A stretch of 35,278 nt of DNA, taken from NCBI GenBank assembly GCA_018239675.1, contig JAFEGX010000142.1, positions 1-35,278 on the forward strand, in the 5' to 3' direction. The notes below the pieces were generated by a model. That model worked only from the letters and a program-made list of their open reading frames with translations, did not search any database and was not told the DNA's origin. Each line of letters opens with the position of its first letter. The stretch's first letter is position 1. Position numbers and translations under genes: made by a program. Source of the DNA: Verrucomicrobiota bacterium (GTDB taxonomy: Bacteria > Verrucomicrobiota > Verrucomicrobiia > Opitutales > Opitutaceae). Below, piece by piece: positions 1 to 7,858 of the stretch.

Positions 1-481
1 CGGGAAGATGCCGCGTGAGATTCACGACGTGGATGCCGTTGGCGAGCGGCTCGGCCAGGGCGGCCGCCTCGGCGGCGAGTTGCTCGGGCCACGGGATCAG
101 GCAGCGCGCCGGCACGTTCACGTACTCCGCGAACGCACCCGGACGGTGCATGCCGAAGATCTGCCGCTCCGCGCAGAGGTGGGTGTCGCCGCGATGGCAG
201 CGCACGCAGTGCCCGCACGGCACGAGCGAATTGCTCACAACCTTCGCCCCCGGCCGCCAGTCGCGGACCTCGCCGCCGATCGCGTCGATCACGCCGCAGA
301 ACTCATGGCCCATCACCAGCGGCGGCGGCCGGCGTGGGCTGTGATTCTTGAACGACTCCAGCTCGCTCCCGCAGAGACCGCAGGCCACGACGCGGAGCCT
401 CACCTCGTCCGGGCGCGGGGGCGTCGAGTCGAGATCGCGGATTTCCAGCCGGTCAAACTCGGGGTAATGGAGGACGCGCAT
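1..481 (-). CDS. Zinc-dependent alcohol/polyol dehydrogenase (MDR family), C-terminus cut by window edge
   Basis: About 160 N-terminal residues, starting at an ATG (481-479) and running off the left edge. It is a medium-chain zinc alcohol dehydrogenase of the sorbitol/threonine/galactitol-phosphate dehydrogenase type, which oxidises a sugar alcohol or sugar with NAD(P). Visible are the catalytic-zinc motif CGLCGSE (Cys37), GHE (His59-Glu60), and the four structural-zinc cysteines C89, C92, C95 and C103 in CGHCVRC...C, then GMHRPGAFAEYV, typical of this group. The Rossmann NAD-binding half lies outside the window. It is downstream of the AGE-type epimerase on the same strand, separated by a large inverted repeat, so both may serve one sugar pathway. 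The exact substrate cannot be told. Confidence 0.88.
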   Translation of the reverse strand, partial: MRVLHYPEFDRLEIRDLDSTPPRPDEVRLRVVACGLCGSELESFKNHSPRRPPPLVMGHEFCGVIDAIGGEVRDWRPGAKVVSNSLVPCGHCVRCHRGDTHLCAERQIFGMHRPGAFAEYVNVPARCLIPWPEQLAAEAAALAEPLANGIHVVNLTRHLP

Positions 482-550
482 GGGCAGGTGCTGGGTTGGC
501 CCCCGCCGCTCCGCTTGGCAAGGCGAAGCAGCGTGAAATTTCGAAAACAG

Positions 551-700
551 GGGCGGACGCACAGGAGGCAACGGAGGAAACGGAGGAGAGCCAGCGATCG
601 GGTGCTGACCGAAACCGGCTCTGGCTTGCTTTGACGTGGTGTTGCGCCACCCCTCGACGGCTTGCCTCAGTTTCCTCCGTTGCCTCCTGTGCGTCCGCCC
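551..700. repeat. Large inverted repeat, 36-bp arms, between epimerase and dehydrogenase genes
   Basis: Arms at 551-586 and 665-700 are reverse complements over 36 bp with one mismatch; 551-580 against 671-700 is a perfect 30-bp match. The arm is purine-rich on the + strand on the left (GGGCGGACGCACAGGAGG...) and pyrimidine-rich on the right. The spacer is 78 bases. The right arm ends three bases before the epimerase stop codon, so a transcript of that gene would fold into a long hairpin. It may act as terminator, mRNA stabiliser or dispersed repeat. It is the main content of the 222-base gap between the two genes; no ORF was supported there. Confidence 0.85.
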
Positions 701-703
701 GGG

Positions 704-1894
704 TCAGCCCGGTTCTGCGAGGAGCTGCCAGCTGTACCACTGCATGCGCGGGAGATGGAACGGACCCTTCCAGGTCCCGCCCTTGAGCTGGGTTGAGACG
801 GTGCCGTCGCGATGGAGGTAGCCGTACCACTCGCCGTGCTCGCGGTCCGGAAAATGGGCATACGCCCAGTCGTGCACCTGACGGTGCCAGTCGAGGTACT
901 TCGCGTCGCCGGTCAGCTGCCACGCGAGCAGCGTGGCGATGATGGTCTCGTTGTGCGGCCACCAGAATTTCATGTCGTGCCAATATTCCTGCAGCGGGCG
1001 GCCCAGCGCATCGATGTGGTAGAGCATGCCGCCGTGCGCGGAATCCCAGCCGCGGGCCCACATCCAGTCGAGGATGGTCGTTCCCAGCCGGACCAGCCGC
1101 GGATCACGCCCGCGATGCTTTGCCTCGTGCAGGATGAACCAGGCCGCCTCGATCGCGTGCCCGGGATTGAGCTGCCGGCCGTCGAAATGGTCGAGAAATT
1201 CGCCGTTCGGCCCCGCGACTTCCAGCAGCACCTGCAGGTCGGGCTTGAGGAAGTAGCGCTCGATCTCGCCGATCGCGCGGTCGATCCACTCGGTGCAGGT
1301 CGCCCCGCCCACCCTCACCTCGCCGAGGTGCGCGCGCAGTTCCTGCGCGGTGACCATCGTGATCATGCGCGGCGCGACCCCCTGCATCGGGCGCGTCGCC
1401 GGGTCGGTCTTCGGCGGCATCACCCCCGGCGTGAACGTGTGGTGCAGGTAGGTCGCCCACGCCGCCGCCGCGTCCTCCGCCGAGCGCGCGTCGCCGGTCG
1501 CCTTCGCATGCGCCGCGAATGCGATCGCCGCGAAGCATTCGCTGTAGACGTAACGGCGCATCCGCAGCGGGCGGCCCTCGCGGGTCACGGTGAAGTACAT
1601 CTTGCCGTCCGCCGCGCGGCCGTGGCGGCGGATGAAATCGAGGCACGAGGCGGCGAACTCCAGCCACTCGGGCCGGCGCTCCACCGTGAGGTACGTGGTC
1701 GCATACATCCACGCCGCGCGGCCCTGGAACCACATCGCCTTGTCCGTCTCCACGATCCGGCCGACGCGGTCCAGGCCCGTGATCACGCCGCCGTGCTGGC
1801 GGTCCCAGCCGTGCCGGAGCCAGAACGGCAGGACATCGAGCAGCAGTCCGTCGCGGTAGGTCTGGATCAGTTCGGCACGGCGCGTGGGGGTCAT
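704..1894 (-). CDS. AGE-family sugar 2-epimerase / isomerase (N-acylglucosamine 2-epimerase-like)
   Basis: 396 residues, the usual length for the AGE (RenBP) superfamily, an (alpha/alpha)6 barrel that epimerises or isomerises free sugars at C2 (GlcNAc/ManNAc, cellobiose, mannose/fructose). Family hallmarks are LNPGHAIEAAW with His246, WWPHNE with His314, and GGTWKGPFHLPR with His380. His246 and His380 match the catalytic histidine pair of pig renin-binding protein and cellobiose 2-epimerase. No signal peptide, so cytosolic. The start has a plausible Shine-Dalgarno (GGAG about 10 bases upstream of the ATG). It is divergent from the putative glycoside hydrolase at 2048 and upstream of a zinc dehydrogenase. 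The exact sugar cannot be assigned; mannose isomerase or cellobiose epimerase are alternatives. Confidence 0.88.
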   Translation of the reverse strand: MTPTRRAELIQTYRDGLLLDVLPFWLRHGWDRQHGGVITGLDRVGRIVETDKAMWFQGRAAWMYATTYLTVERRPEWLEFAASCLDFIRRHGRAADGKMYFTVTREGRPLRMRRYVYSECFAAIAFAAHAKATGDARSAEDAAAAWATYLHHTFTPGVMPPKTDPATRPMQGVAPRMITMVTAQELRAHLGEVRVGGATCTEWIDRAIGEIERYFLKPDLQVLLEVAGPNGEFLDHFDGRQLNPGHAIEAAWFILHEAKHRGRDPRLVRLGTTILDWMWARGWDSAHGGMLYHIDALGRPLQEYWHDMKFWWPHNETIIATLLAWQLTGDAKYLDWHRQVHDWAYAHFPDREHGEWYGYLHRDGTVSTQLKGGTWKGPFHLPRMQWYSWQLLAEPG

Positions 1895-2047
1895 GGCAGC
1901 TCCGCACCATGTCCGGCCGCCGGGCGCCGGTCAGCCAGAATCTCGCCACCGCTGGTCGCCGGTCACAGTTGGTGGTAAATAATCATTGGGGCTGAGGGAC
2001 GGCGCTTGAGTTTTCGGCCAAGCCTCTTTCGCGTGTTGCTCCCTTTC
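1895..2047. promoter_or_regulatory. Divergent intergenic region (epimerase / putative glycoside hydrolase)
   Basis: A 153-base gap between two divergent starts. It is mostly GC-rich but holds one AT-rich island at about 1973-1987 (GGTAAATAATCATT), the likeliest place for a -10 element of the rightward gene. No convincing -35 or operator palindrome was identified. The promoter assignment is inferred from position and base composition only. Confidence 0.3.
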
Positions 2048-4372
2048 ATGAGCACCGCCCCTTCGCCCGCCGTCACGCTGTCGCTGCGCCGCGTGACCCA
2101 TCCCGCCAAGGGCCATCCGGTCGAGCAGACCGCGGCCCAGGAACTTGCCCGCCTCGCGGGCCTGACGGCGACCGCCGCCGCCCGGCCGGGTGCCGGCGTG
2201 AACGTCGCGCTGGCCGCCCGCCGGTGGGCCCGCGTCCCGGGCGCGCCCGCGGACGGCGCCTGGATCTGGCTGCGGATCACCGAGGCCGGCACCGGCGAGG
2301 TGGTCGCGAACGAGCCCGCCTTCCTTTTCGCCGCCGTCCGCCTGCTGGCGCACGGCCTCTCCGACGCAACGCGCGCCAAGCTCGACCGCGGCGTGCTGCT
2401 CAAGGGCGCCTTCCGCTGGCACCGGCCGCACTGGGACAGCTGCTACACCCAGTACTGGCGCACCGCGCGGAAGTTCGACCCGGAGCAGTACGTCGCCACG
2501 CTCGCCGAGAACGGCTTCACCCACATCGAGGTGAACGGCCTCGCGGAGCACATGCCGTACGAGGACAGCGTGCCGTCGGAGTACTACTCGCAGTTCTACA
2601 CCTACTGCCCCGGCTTCAATCACTTTGTCGACACGCCCCTCACCGAGGGCCTGTGGCCGACCCACTATCTTGAGGCGAACCGCACGCACCTCGGCGCGCT
2701 GGCGAACCTCGGCCGCCGCTACGGCCTGCGTCCCGGCGTGTGCATGTTCGAGCCCCGCACGCTGCCGGAGCGCTTTTTCCAACGCTACCCGACGCTCCGC
2801 GGCGCCCGGGTCGACCACCCGTTCCGTTCGCGCCTCCCCCGCTACACGCTCGCGCAGGACCACCCGGTCACCAAGCAGCACTACCGCGCGGCGATCCAGG
2901 CGATGATGAAGGAGGTGCCGGACCTGAGCTACATGTCGGTCTGGACGAACGACAGCGGGGCGGGCTTTGAGCACACCGGCTCCCTCTACGTGGGCCGCAA
3001 CGGCGGCCCGTACATGATCCGCGAGTGGCGCAGCCACGAGAACATCGCGAAGGCCGCGGGCGAGAGCATCGGCCGCTACCTGCGCAACCTCCAGACCGCC
3101 GCCGCCGAGATCAATCCCGACTTCGACGTCATCCTCCGCATCGAGCCGTTCAAGCTCGAGCAGGACCACGTCAAGGCCGCGATGGGCGACCACGTCACGT
3201 GGGAGGCCCCGACCCTCCTCGTCCGCGGGTACGCGCTCCCGTACAAGCATTTTCGCTACGACGACATGGGCCACGTGGCCGGCAGCGCGCAGCAGCCGGA
3301 CATCGACCCGAGCGAGCGCGCCGTCCTGCGCGAGTCGCGCGCCAAGGGCATCGACCCCGTCCTGCAGTACTCGGCGGGCCCGGTGATGAACCACGAGCCG
3401 CTGCTCGGCATCCCGTACGCGCGCCTGCTGCACCGCAAGCTCACCGCGATGCGGAAGCTCGGCCTCAACCGCATCAGCGCCCTCGGCGGCCTGGCCAACA
3501 CCACGGCCACGCCGTACTGGCCGAATCCCGCGGTCCTCCGCGCCGCGCAGTTCACGCCGCAGCGCGCGATTGACGACGTGCTCCGCGACACCGCGCGGCG
3601 CTTCGTCGGCGATGCGCACGCCGCGGCGCTGGTCGACGCCTGGGACCGGTTCGAGGAGGCGCTGAGCTGGCAGCCGCCGGTGCCGCTGTTCACGGGCTTT
3701 GGCTTCTGCTGGCAGCGCACCTTCGACCGCCCGTACGTGCCCGACATCGAGGCCATCCCGGCGGCGGAGCGCGCGTACTACGAGCGGCTCGGCTGCTTCC
3801 AGCACAATAATCCGGGCCTCAATGACCTTGGCAAGGACGTGCTCTTCGACCTCGTGCCGCAGGCCTACGGCGCGCTCGCGACCGAGCGCTTCGACCGCAA
3901 TGTCTTCCCGCGCCTCGCGCGGCTGCTGCGCGACCTCGAGAAACTGCAGGCCAGGACCGCCGGCACGCCCGCGGTGCAGGCGGTGTTCACCGACCTCCTC
4001 GACCGCGTCCGCGCCTACCGCGCGTGGTGCGGCTCGCTCCGGACCGTCTGCGCCTGGTGCGCCCACGTCCACGGGTACCTGAACAGCACCTCCGCGGCGG
4101 CCCGCCGCGAGCACGAGCGGCAGCTGCAGGCGGCCATCGACTTCGAGCTCGCCAACACCGCGGACCTGATCGCGCTGCTCGAGGGCGCGCAGACCGAGGT
4201 CATGGTCCTCTCCGCCGTCGGCAACAACACGTTCTTCTACGGCGAGAACCTGCCGACGCTGCTCCGCGAGAAAATTCGCCTCATGAAAAAGTATCGGCAC
4301 CGCCGGCCCCGCATCGACCGCGACATTCTCTGGCGGCCGATCCCGGGGGCGCAGTGGCCGAAATTCGACTGA
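2048..4372 (+). CDS. Putative TIM-barrel glycoside hydrolase with hexosaminidase/glucuronidase-like N-domain
   Basis: 774 residues from ATG 2048; an in-frame TTG at 2006 would add 14 residues but gives a poor N-terminus. Residues about 1-115 look like the small alpha/beta domain that precedes GH20/GH67/GH84-type barrels (HPVEQTAAQELARLAGL, then NEPAFLFAAVRLLAHGL). From about 115 on there is a barrel-like region rich in aromatic and acidic residues: LLKGAFRWHRPHWD, ENGFTHIEVNG, MSVWTNDSGAGFEHTGSLY (297-314) and LRIEPFKLEQDH. The C-terminal third is helical. No signal peptide is seen, so cytosolic or exported by another route. It may act on a uronic-acid- or amino-sugar-containing glycan, but the catalytic residues cannot be fixed. 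I could not place it in a numbered GH family with confidence. Confidence 0.55.
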   Translation: MSTAPSPAVTLSLRRVTHPAKGHPVEQTAAQELARLAGLTATAAARPGAGVNVALAARRWARVPGAPADGAWIWLRITEAGTGEVVANEPAFLFAAVRLLAHGLSDATRAKLDRGVLLKGAFRWHRPHWDSCYTQYWRTARKFDPEQYVATLAENGFTHIEVNGLAEHMPYEDSVPSEYYSQFYTYCPGFNHFVDTPLTEGLWPTHYLEANRTHLGALANLGRRYGLRPGVCMFEPRTLPERFFQRYPTLRGARVDHPFRSRLPRYTLAQDHPVTKQHYRAAIQAMMKEVPDLSYMSVWTNDSGAGFEHTGSLYVGRNGGPYMIREWRSHENIAKAAGESIGRYLRNLQTAAAEINPDFDVILRIEPFKLEQDHVKAAMGDHVTWEAPTLLVRGYALPYKHFRYDDMGHVAGSAQQPDIDPSERAVLRESRAKGIDPVLQYSAGPVMNHEPLLGIPYARLLHRKLTAMRKLGLNRISALGGLANTTATPYWPNPAVLRAAQFTPQRAIDDVLRDTARRFVGDAHAAALVDAWDRFEEALSWQPPVPLFTGFGFCWQRTFDRPYVPDIEAIPAAERAYYERLGCFQHNNPGLNDLGKDVLFDLVPQAYGALATERFDRNVFPRLARLLRDLEKLQARTAGTPAVQAVFTDLLDRVRAYRAWCGSLRTVCAWCAHVHGYLNSTSAAARREHERQLQAAIDFELANTADLIALLEGAQTEVMVLSAVGNNTFFYGENLPTLLREKIRLMKKYRHRRPRIDRDILWRPIPGAQWPKFD

Positions 4373-4390
4373 CGCGGGGCGTCAGTCGAA
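4364..4390. terminator. Perfect 12-bp hairpin spanning the glycoside-hydrolase stop codon
   Basis: Arms 4364-4375 and 4379-4390 are perfectly complementary (TTCGACTGACGC / GCGTCAGTCGAA) with a GGG loop. The TGA stop (4370-4372) lies inside the left arm. There is no T-tract, so it is not a canonical intrinsic terminator, but it is a strong RNA hairpin at the 3' end of the message. Confidence 0.55.
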
Positions 4391-4412
4391 CTTCAGGAGC
4401 GAGGCTCCGGGA

Positions 4413-4491
4413 GTTGGTAGATTGAAGATGGGAGATGGAATACCGGTGTCGCTGCGGACGGTGTTCCATCGCCCAACTCCCATCTCCCAAC
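4413..4491. repeat. Imperfect inverted repeat between convergent genes
   Basis: Arms 4413-4445 and 4459-4491 pair over 33 bp with about six mismatches around a 13-base loop. The right arm reads CCCAACTCCCATCTCCCAAC and the left carries GATGGGAGATGGAATACCG. It lies between convergent genes (hydrolase on +, AraC on -), where it could serve as a bidirectional terminator. Its form also resembles dispersed REP-like intergenic repeats. Confidence 0.65.
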
Positions 4492-4510
4492 ACCCGACGG
4501 CAGTCAGCGG

Positions 4511-5362
4511 TCATCCGCCCCGGACTTTCCGGCGGAATTCCGACGGCGTCGCGCCCGTGATCTGCTTGAAGACCTTCGAGAAATGGAACACGTCGCAGAA
4601 CTGGAGCTCCTCCGCGAGCTGCTTGAGCGTGTGGTCGCCATGGTAGATCGCCGACTGCGCGCGCTCGATCCGCTTGCGCTTCTGGAACTGGCCGGGTGAG
4701 ACGCCGGTGCGCGCGGTGAACTGCTTCCGGAAGTTCTCGTAGCTGAGCCCGACCGCCCGCGCCACCTGCTGCGGGGTCACCCAGCCCTTCGCGTCCAGGC
4801 CCGCCAGCAGGCGCTGGCTGTCCTCGAGCCACAACCGGTCGGCCGGGTCGCGGGTGTCGGTGTCGCGCAGCGCCAGCAGCGCGCCAAGGGTCCCGAGGAA
4901 CCGCCCGAGGGTGCGCAGCGCCGCCGCGCGCCCATGGCCCTTCTCGGGCCGCACCGTTTCCTCCAGCTGGCGCGCCCAGAAGTCGACGGGCTCCGCGCGC
5001 CACACTGGCCGCGCCGGGTCGAGCAGGCCCGCCTTGCGCCACAGGTCGAACTGCGGGCCGGTGAACACGAAGTAGAGATGCTTCCAGGACGTGCCCGGAT
5101 TCGGCCCGTAGGCATGCCCGAGTTCCGGGAAGATCAGCGCGACATCGCCCGTCACCAGTTCGCGCCGGACCCCGCGCACATCGGCGTAGTAACCCTGCGC
5201 CGCGACCATGTAGATCAGCGCGTAACTTCCCAAAACACGCATGGCTCCGGGATCAATGCCCGGATTGTCCTGCAACGCGCCCGCGAGCTGCACGCCGCCC
5301 GCCTGTGTCAGAAGTGGGCTTTCCAGCCACGGTTGCGCACGAAAAGTTTGGAGATAAGCCAT
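4511..5362 (-). CDS. AraC-family transcriptional regulator
   Basis: 283 residues. The N-terminal half (about 1-160) is a cupin-type sensor domain (VTGDVALIFPELGHAYGPNPG, a typical sugar-binding AraC pocket region). The C-terminal 100 residues are two helix-turn-helices of the AraC type: VTPQQVARAVGLSYENFRKQF, then the signature FCDVFHFSKVFKQITGATPSEFRR. It probably activates nearby sugar or oxidoreductase genes on binding a small ligand. The start has a good Shine-Dalgarno (GGGAGA, 3 bases before the ATG), unlike most genes here. It is divergent from the PhyH-type dioxygenase, with only 48 bases between starts, so control of that gene and of itself is the simplest expectation. Confidence 0.92.
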   Translation of the reverse strand: MAYLQTFRAQPWLESPLLTQAGGVQLAGALQDNPGIDPGAMRVLGSYALIYMVAAQGYYADVRGVRRELVTGDVALIFPELGHAYGPNPGTSWKHLYFVFTGPQFDLWRKAGLLDPARPVWRAEPVDFWARQLEETVRPEKGHGRAAALRTLGRFLGTLGALLALRDTDTRDPADRLWLEDSQRLLAGLDAKGWVTPQQVARAVGLSYENFRKQFTARTGVSPGQFQKRKRIERAQSAIYHGDHTLKQLAEELQFCDVFHFSKVFKQITGATPSEFRRKVRGG

Positions 5363-5410
5363 GCTTCTCCCATAAATTACATGCCTTTTCCCACTTCAAC
5401 TATTTTGTGC
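5363..5410. promoter_or_regulatory. Short divergent promoter region (AraC regulator / PhyH dioxygenase)
   Basis: A 48-base AT-richer gap between divergent starts. It holds a partial dyad CATAAATTACATG (5372-5384) and the sequence TATTTT just before the dioxygenase start. It is a likely target of the adjacent AraC protein; no specific half-sites can be assigned. Confidence 0.35.
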
Positions 5411-6358
5411 ATGCGGGCCCCCGTGTATGTTCAACGGGTGAGCACCGCCACCGTTCCCCAGATCTATTCCTATGGCCACGCCCTCGACATGGGCGAGGAC
5501 AAGTTTGGCCGCCTGCGCGACTCGTCGGACGCGGCGAAGGACTTCGCCGAGCTGCGCCGGCGGTTCGCGACCGACGGCTATCTCTACATGAAGGGCTACC
5601 TGGACCGGGACCAGGTGCTTGAGGCCCGCGCGAGCCTGACGGAGCGGCTCGCCGCGGCCGGCGTGCTGGATCCGTCCTACCCGCCCCTGGAGGCGGTCGC
5701 GCGCAAGGACGCCGGCTACCTCTTCAAGCCCGACCTCACGACCGGCAACGAGCAGGTGCAGCGCCTCCTGTACTCAGGCCGGCTGACCGACTTCTATCGG
5801 AAGTTCTACGGGGAGGAGATCCGCCACTACGATTTCACCTGGCTCCGCGCGATCGGTCCCGGCAAGGGCACGAATCCCCACTGCGACCTGCCCTACATGG
5901 GCCGCGGCACGCACAAGCACATGACCTGCTGGCTGCCGTACGGGGACGTCTCGTACGAGCTCGGCGGGCTGATGATCCTCGAGGGATCGTTCAAGCGCAT
6001 GGATCTGCTCCAGAACTACGTCTACCGCGACGTCGACGCCTACTGCGAGAACAAGCCGGCGGACGTGACGAAGGTGAAGGAGGGCAAGTGGACCTTCACG
6101 GGCACGCTCTCGCACAATCCGCCCGCGGTCCGGAGCAAGTTCGGCGGCCGCTGGCTGACGACCGAGTACGAGGCCGGCGACTTCCTCACGTTCGGCATGT
6201 TCCTGGTGCACGCCTCGCTCGACAACCGCACCGAGAACCGCCTCCGGATCTCGAGCGACACGCGCTACCAGCGCGCGTCGGAGCCGATCGACGAGCGCTG
6301 GATCGGCGTGAACCCGCCGGCGCACGGCCCGAACGGCAAGCGCAACCTGATCTGCTGA
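5411..6358 (+). CDS. Phytanoyl-CoA dioxygenase (PhyH) family Fe(II)/2-oxoglutarate oxygenase
   Basis: 315 residues from ATG 5411; an in-frame GTG at 5438 or ATG at 5489 are alternative starts. The PhyH family is a double-stranded beta-helix of non-heme Fe(II)/2-oxoglutarate-dependent hydroxylases. The metal triad appears as NPHCDLPY (His157, Asp159) and LVHASLDN (His267); the following Arg277 or Arg279 (ENRLRISSDTRYQ) is the expected 2-oxoglutarate-binding arginine. No signal peptide. It is followed after 77 bases by a di-iron ferritin-like protein on the same strand and is divergent from an AraC regulator. The substrate is unknown; bacterial PhyH proteins hydroxylate varied small molecules. 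Family call is firm, function is not. Confidence 0.87.
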   Translation: MRAPVYVQRVSTATVPQIYSYGHALDMGEDKFGRLRDSSDAAKDFAELRRRFATDGYLYMKGYLDRDQVLEARASLTERLAAAGVLDPSYPPLEAVARKDAGYLFKPDLTTGNEQVQRLLYSGRLTDFYRKFYGEEIRHYDFTWLRAIGPGKGTNPHCDLPYMGRGTHKHMTCWLPYGDVSYELGGLMILEGSFKRMDLLQNYVYRDVDAYCENKPADVTKVKEGKWTFTGTLSHNPPAVRSKFGGRWLTTEYEAGDFLTFGMFLVHASLDNRTENRLRISSDTRYQRASEPIDERWIGVNPPAHGPNGKRNLIC

Positions 6359-6360
6359 TC

Positions 6361-6400
6361 CCGGCCCGACCTTTCCCGGGGCCGGGCCGCCAGCCGGCCC
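6361..6400. terminator. GC-rich hairpin region between dioxygenase and ferritin-like genes
   Basis: A 7-bp stem GGGCCGG (6379-6385) / CCGGCCC (6394-6400) with an 8-base loop, followed by GTTGTTCC. An alternative stem uses CCGGCCC at 6361. It may attenuate read-through between the two genes. No strong T-tract, so weak evidence. Confidence 0.35.
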
Positions 6401-6435
6401 GTTGTTCCCGTCCGCCACCGCGCCCTTCTCACCCG

Positions 6436-7761
6436 ATGTCCACCCCGTCCACCTCCACCCGCCCCGCCCCGTCCGCCGCCGGCCGCATGGCCGCCGTCAA
6501 CGAGATGACCCGCCTGCTGCGCCTGCTGTTCGAGGTCGAGCGCGACTTCGTGCGCAGCGCCGCGACGCTCGTCTACCGCGTCGGCGAGCCGGAACTGAAG
6601 TACCTCGTCTGCCAGCACGTCTGGGAGTCGGCCGGCCACGCGCGCTTCCTGCGCGAACGCGGCCGCGAGCTGACGTCGTTCGGCACGACCGACACGGTGC
6701 GCGACCCGATCCGGCGGATCTTCTCGGAGGCCATCGGCGGCGGCGGGGCCAATCCGCTGGTGATCGTCGCGGGCTTCTACGGGGTCCTGAAGCCCGCGCT
6801 GCTCGCCGCGTACCGCCATTATCTCAAGGTCACCGACCCGCTGGCCGACTGGCCGTCGAAGAAGCTGGTCGAGGAGTTCATCGCCGACGAGGAGCGCCAC
6901 CAGCGCGAGATCGCCCCCTACCTTGCGGGCGTCGAGGCCCGCGAGTGGAAGCTGCACCTCCTGCAGGCGCTCGACGATCTCGGCGGCTGGCTCGGCCAGG
7001 AGACCCGCCTGCCCCTCGCCGCCGGCTACGTCTGGCAGCACGAGCAGACCCCGTATGCGCACCCCGCCACCTGCAACCGCGGCAAGTACCCGGTGTGTTC
7101 GAGCGTGTTCGGCTTCGACCCGCAGGAGGATCCGATCGTCCGGCCCTGGCTGACCGACCCGAAGACCGACGCGCGCGTCATCCGCCTCATGGTCTACGTC
7201 TGGCTGATGATGGAGATGGACGCGATCGACTACCTCGCAACCGTGTTCCCCGACACGCCGCACGCGCCATTCGACCTGCACTACGACCTCGCCCGGCACC
7301 TGTGGGACGAGTCGCGGCACAGCCAGTTCGGCTTCCGCCAGCTGCCCAAGCTCGGGGTCGACCTCATGACGGTGGAGCACTCGCTGGACCTCTACAACAT
7401 CCTCGTCCAGATGCCGCCGCACGAGCGGTACGCGATGATGACGATGGAATTCGAGGCGAACAGTTTTCCGACCAAGGCGACCGTGATGGACCGCGTGCGC
7501 GAGCTGAACGACTTCGAGGCCGACACGCTCCTGGCGTTCGACCGGAACGACGAGCAGAACCACGTCCGCTACGGCCACCGCTGGCTGCCGGAGATGATGG
7601 CGATGTTCGGCGAGACGCGGCCGACCGAGGAGTTCGTGAACGCGACCCGCGAGAAGTTCAACCGGCTCGCCGGCCTGTACGGCGGCCGGACGCCGCACTC
7701 GCTCCCGCGCGAGCAGCGCCTCACCGGCGACCGGATCCGCCGCCTCGCCGGCGTGGCCTGA
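6436..7761 (+). CDS. Ferritin-like superfamily di-iron protein (two ferritin-like halves)
   Basis: 441 residues from ATG 6436. The second half shows the full di-iron helix-bundle pattern: Glu260 (WLMMEMD), E292-x-x-H295 (WDESRHSQFG), Glu340 (EFEANSF) and E373-x-x-H376 (DEQNHVRYGHRW). The first half shows a partial pattern: Glu34/Glu36, Glu64 with His68, and E152-x-x-H155 (DEERHQ). This suggests two fused ferritin-like bundles, at least one able to bind a di-iron centre. The DEQNHVRYG segment recalls DUF455-type proteins. Likely role: oxygen-dependent oxidation or hydroxylation of an unidentified substrate, possibly with the PhyH protein encoded just upstream. No signal peptide. Confidence 0.7.
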   Translation: MSTPSTSTRPAPSAAGRMAAVNEMTRLLRLLFEVERDFVRSAATLVYRVGEPELKYLVCQHVWESAGHARFLRERGRELTSFGTTDTVRDPIRRIFSEAIGGGGANPLVIVAGFYGVLKPALLAAYRHYLKVTDPLADWPSKKLVEEFIADEERHQREIAPYLAGVEAREWKLHLLQALDDLGGWLGQETRLPLAAGYVWQHEQTPYAHPATCNRGKYPVCSSVFGFDPQEDPIVRPWLTDPKTDARVIRLMVYVWLMMEMDAIDYLATVFPDTPHAPFDLHYDLARHLWDESRHSQFGFRQLPKLGVDLMTVEHSLDLYNILVQMPPHERYAMMTMEFEANSFPTKATVMDRVRELNDFEADTLLAFDRNDEQNHVRYGHRWLPEMMAMFGETRPTEEFVNATREKFNRLAGLYGGRTPHSLPREQRLTGDRIRRLAGVA

Positions 7762-7858
7762 GGACCGGCCCGGGCCGCCGCTGAACGTTCGCGTCGGCCT
7801 GAATGTTCGGAGGCTCACCGCTTGAAACGCGGGGGGGCCTGCCCTTTCCTGCAGCTGG
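7762..7858 (+). promoter_or_regulatory. Leader of the symporter gene with possible operator half-sites
   Basis: A 97-base gap. It contains the 8-bp palindrome GAACGTTC (7783-7790) and a near copy of its flank, TGAATGTTCGG (7800-7810), 18 bases further on, as well as a GGCCCGGGCC palindrome. CG-centred palindromes of this kind are typical of LacI-type operators, but this is suggestive only. Confidence 0.25.

Noticed and set aside
551-700. Insertion sequence or transposase remnant
   Set aside because: Inverted arms are present but the 78-base centre has no coding capacity and no target-site duplication was found.
1931-4300. Long open frame on the - strand opposite the putative glycoside hydrolase (789 codons)
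   Set aside because: Its translation is low-complexity Arg/Ala/Val/Leu-rich with no recognisable motifs, and the opposite strand codes a convincing protein; a GC-rich shadow frame.
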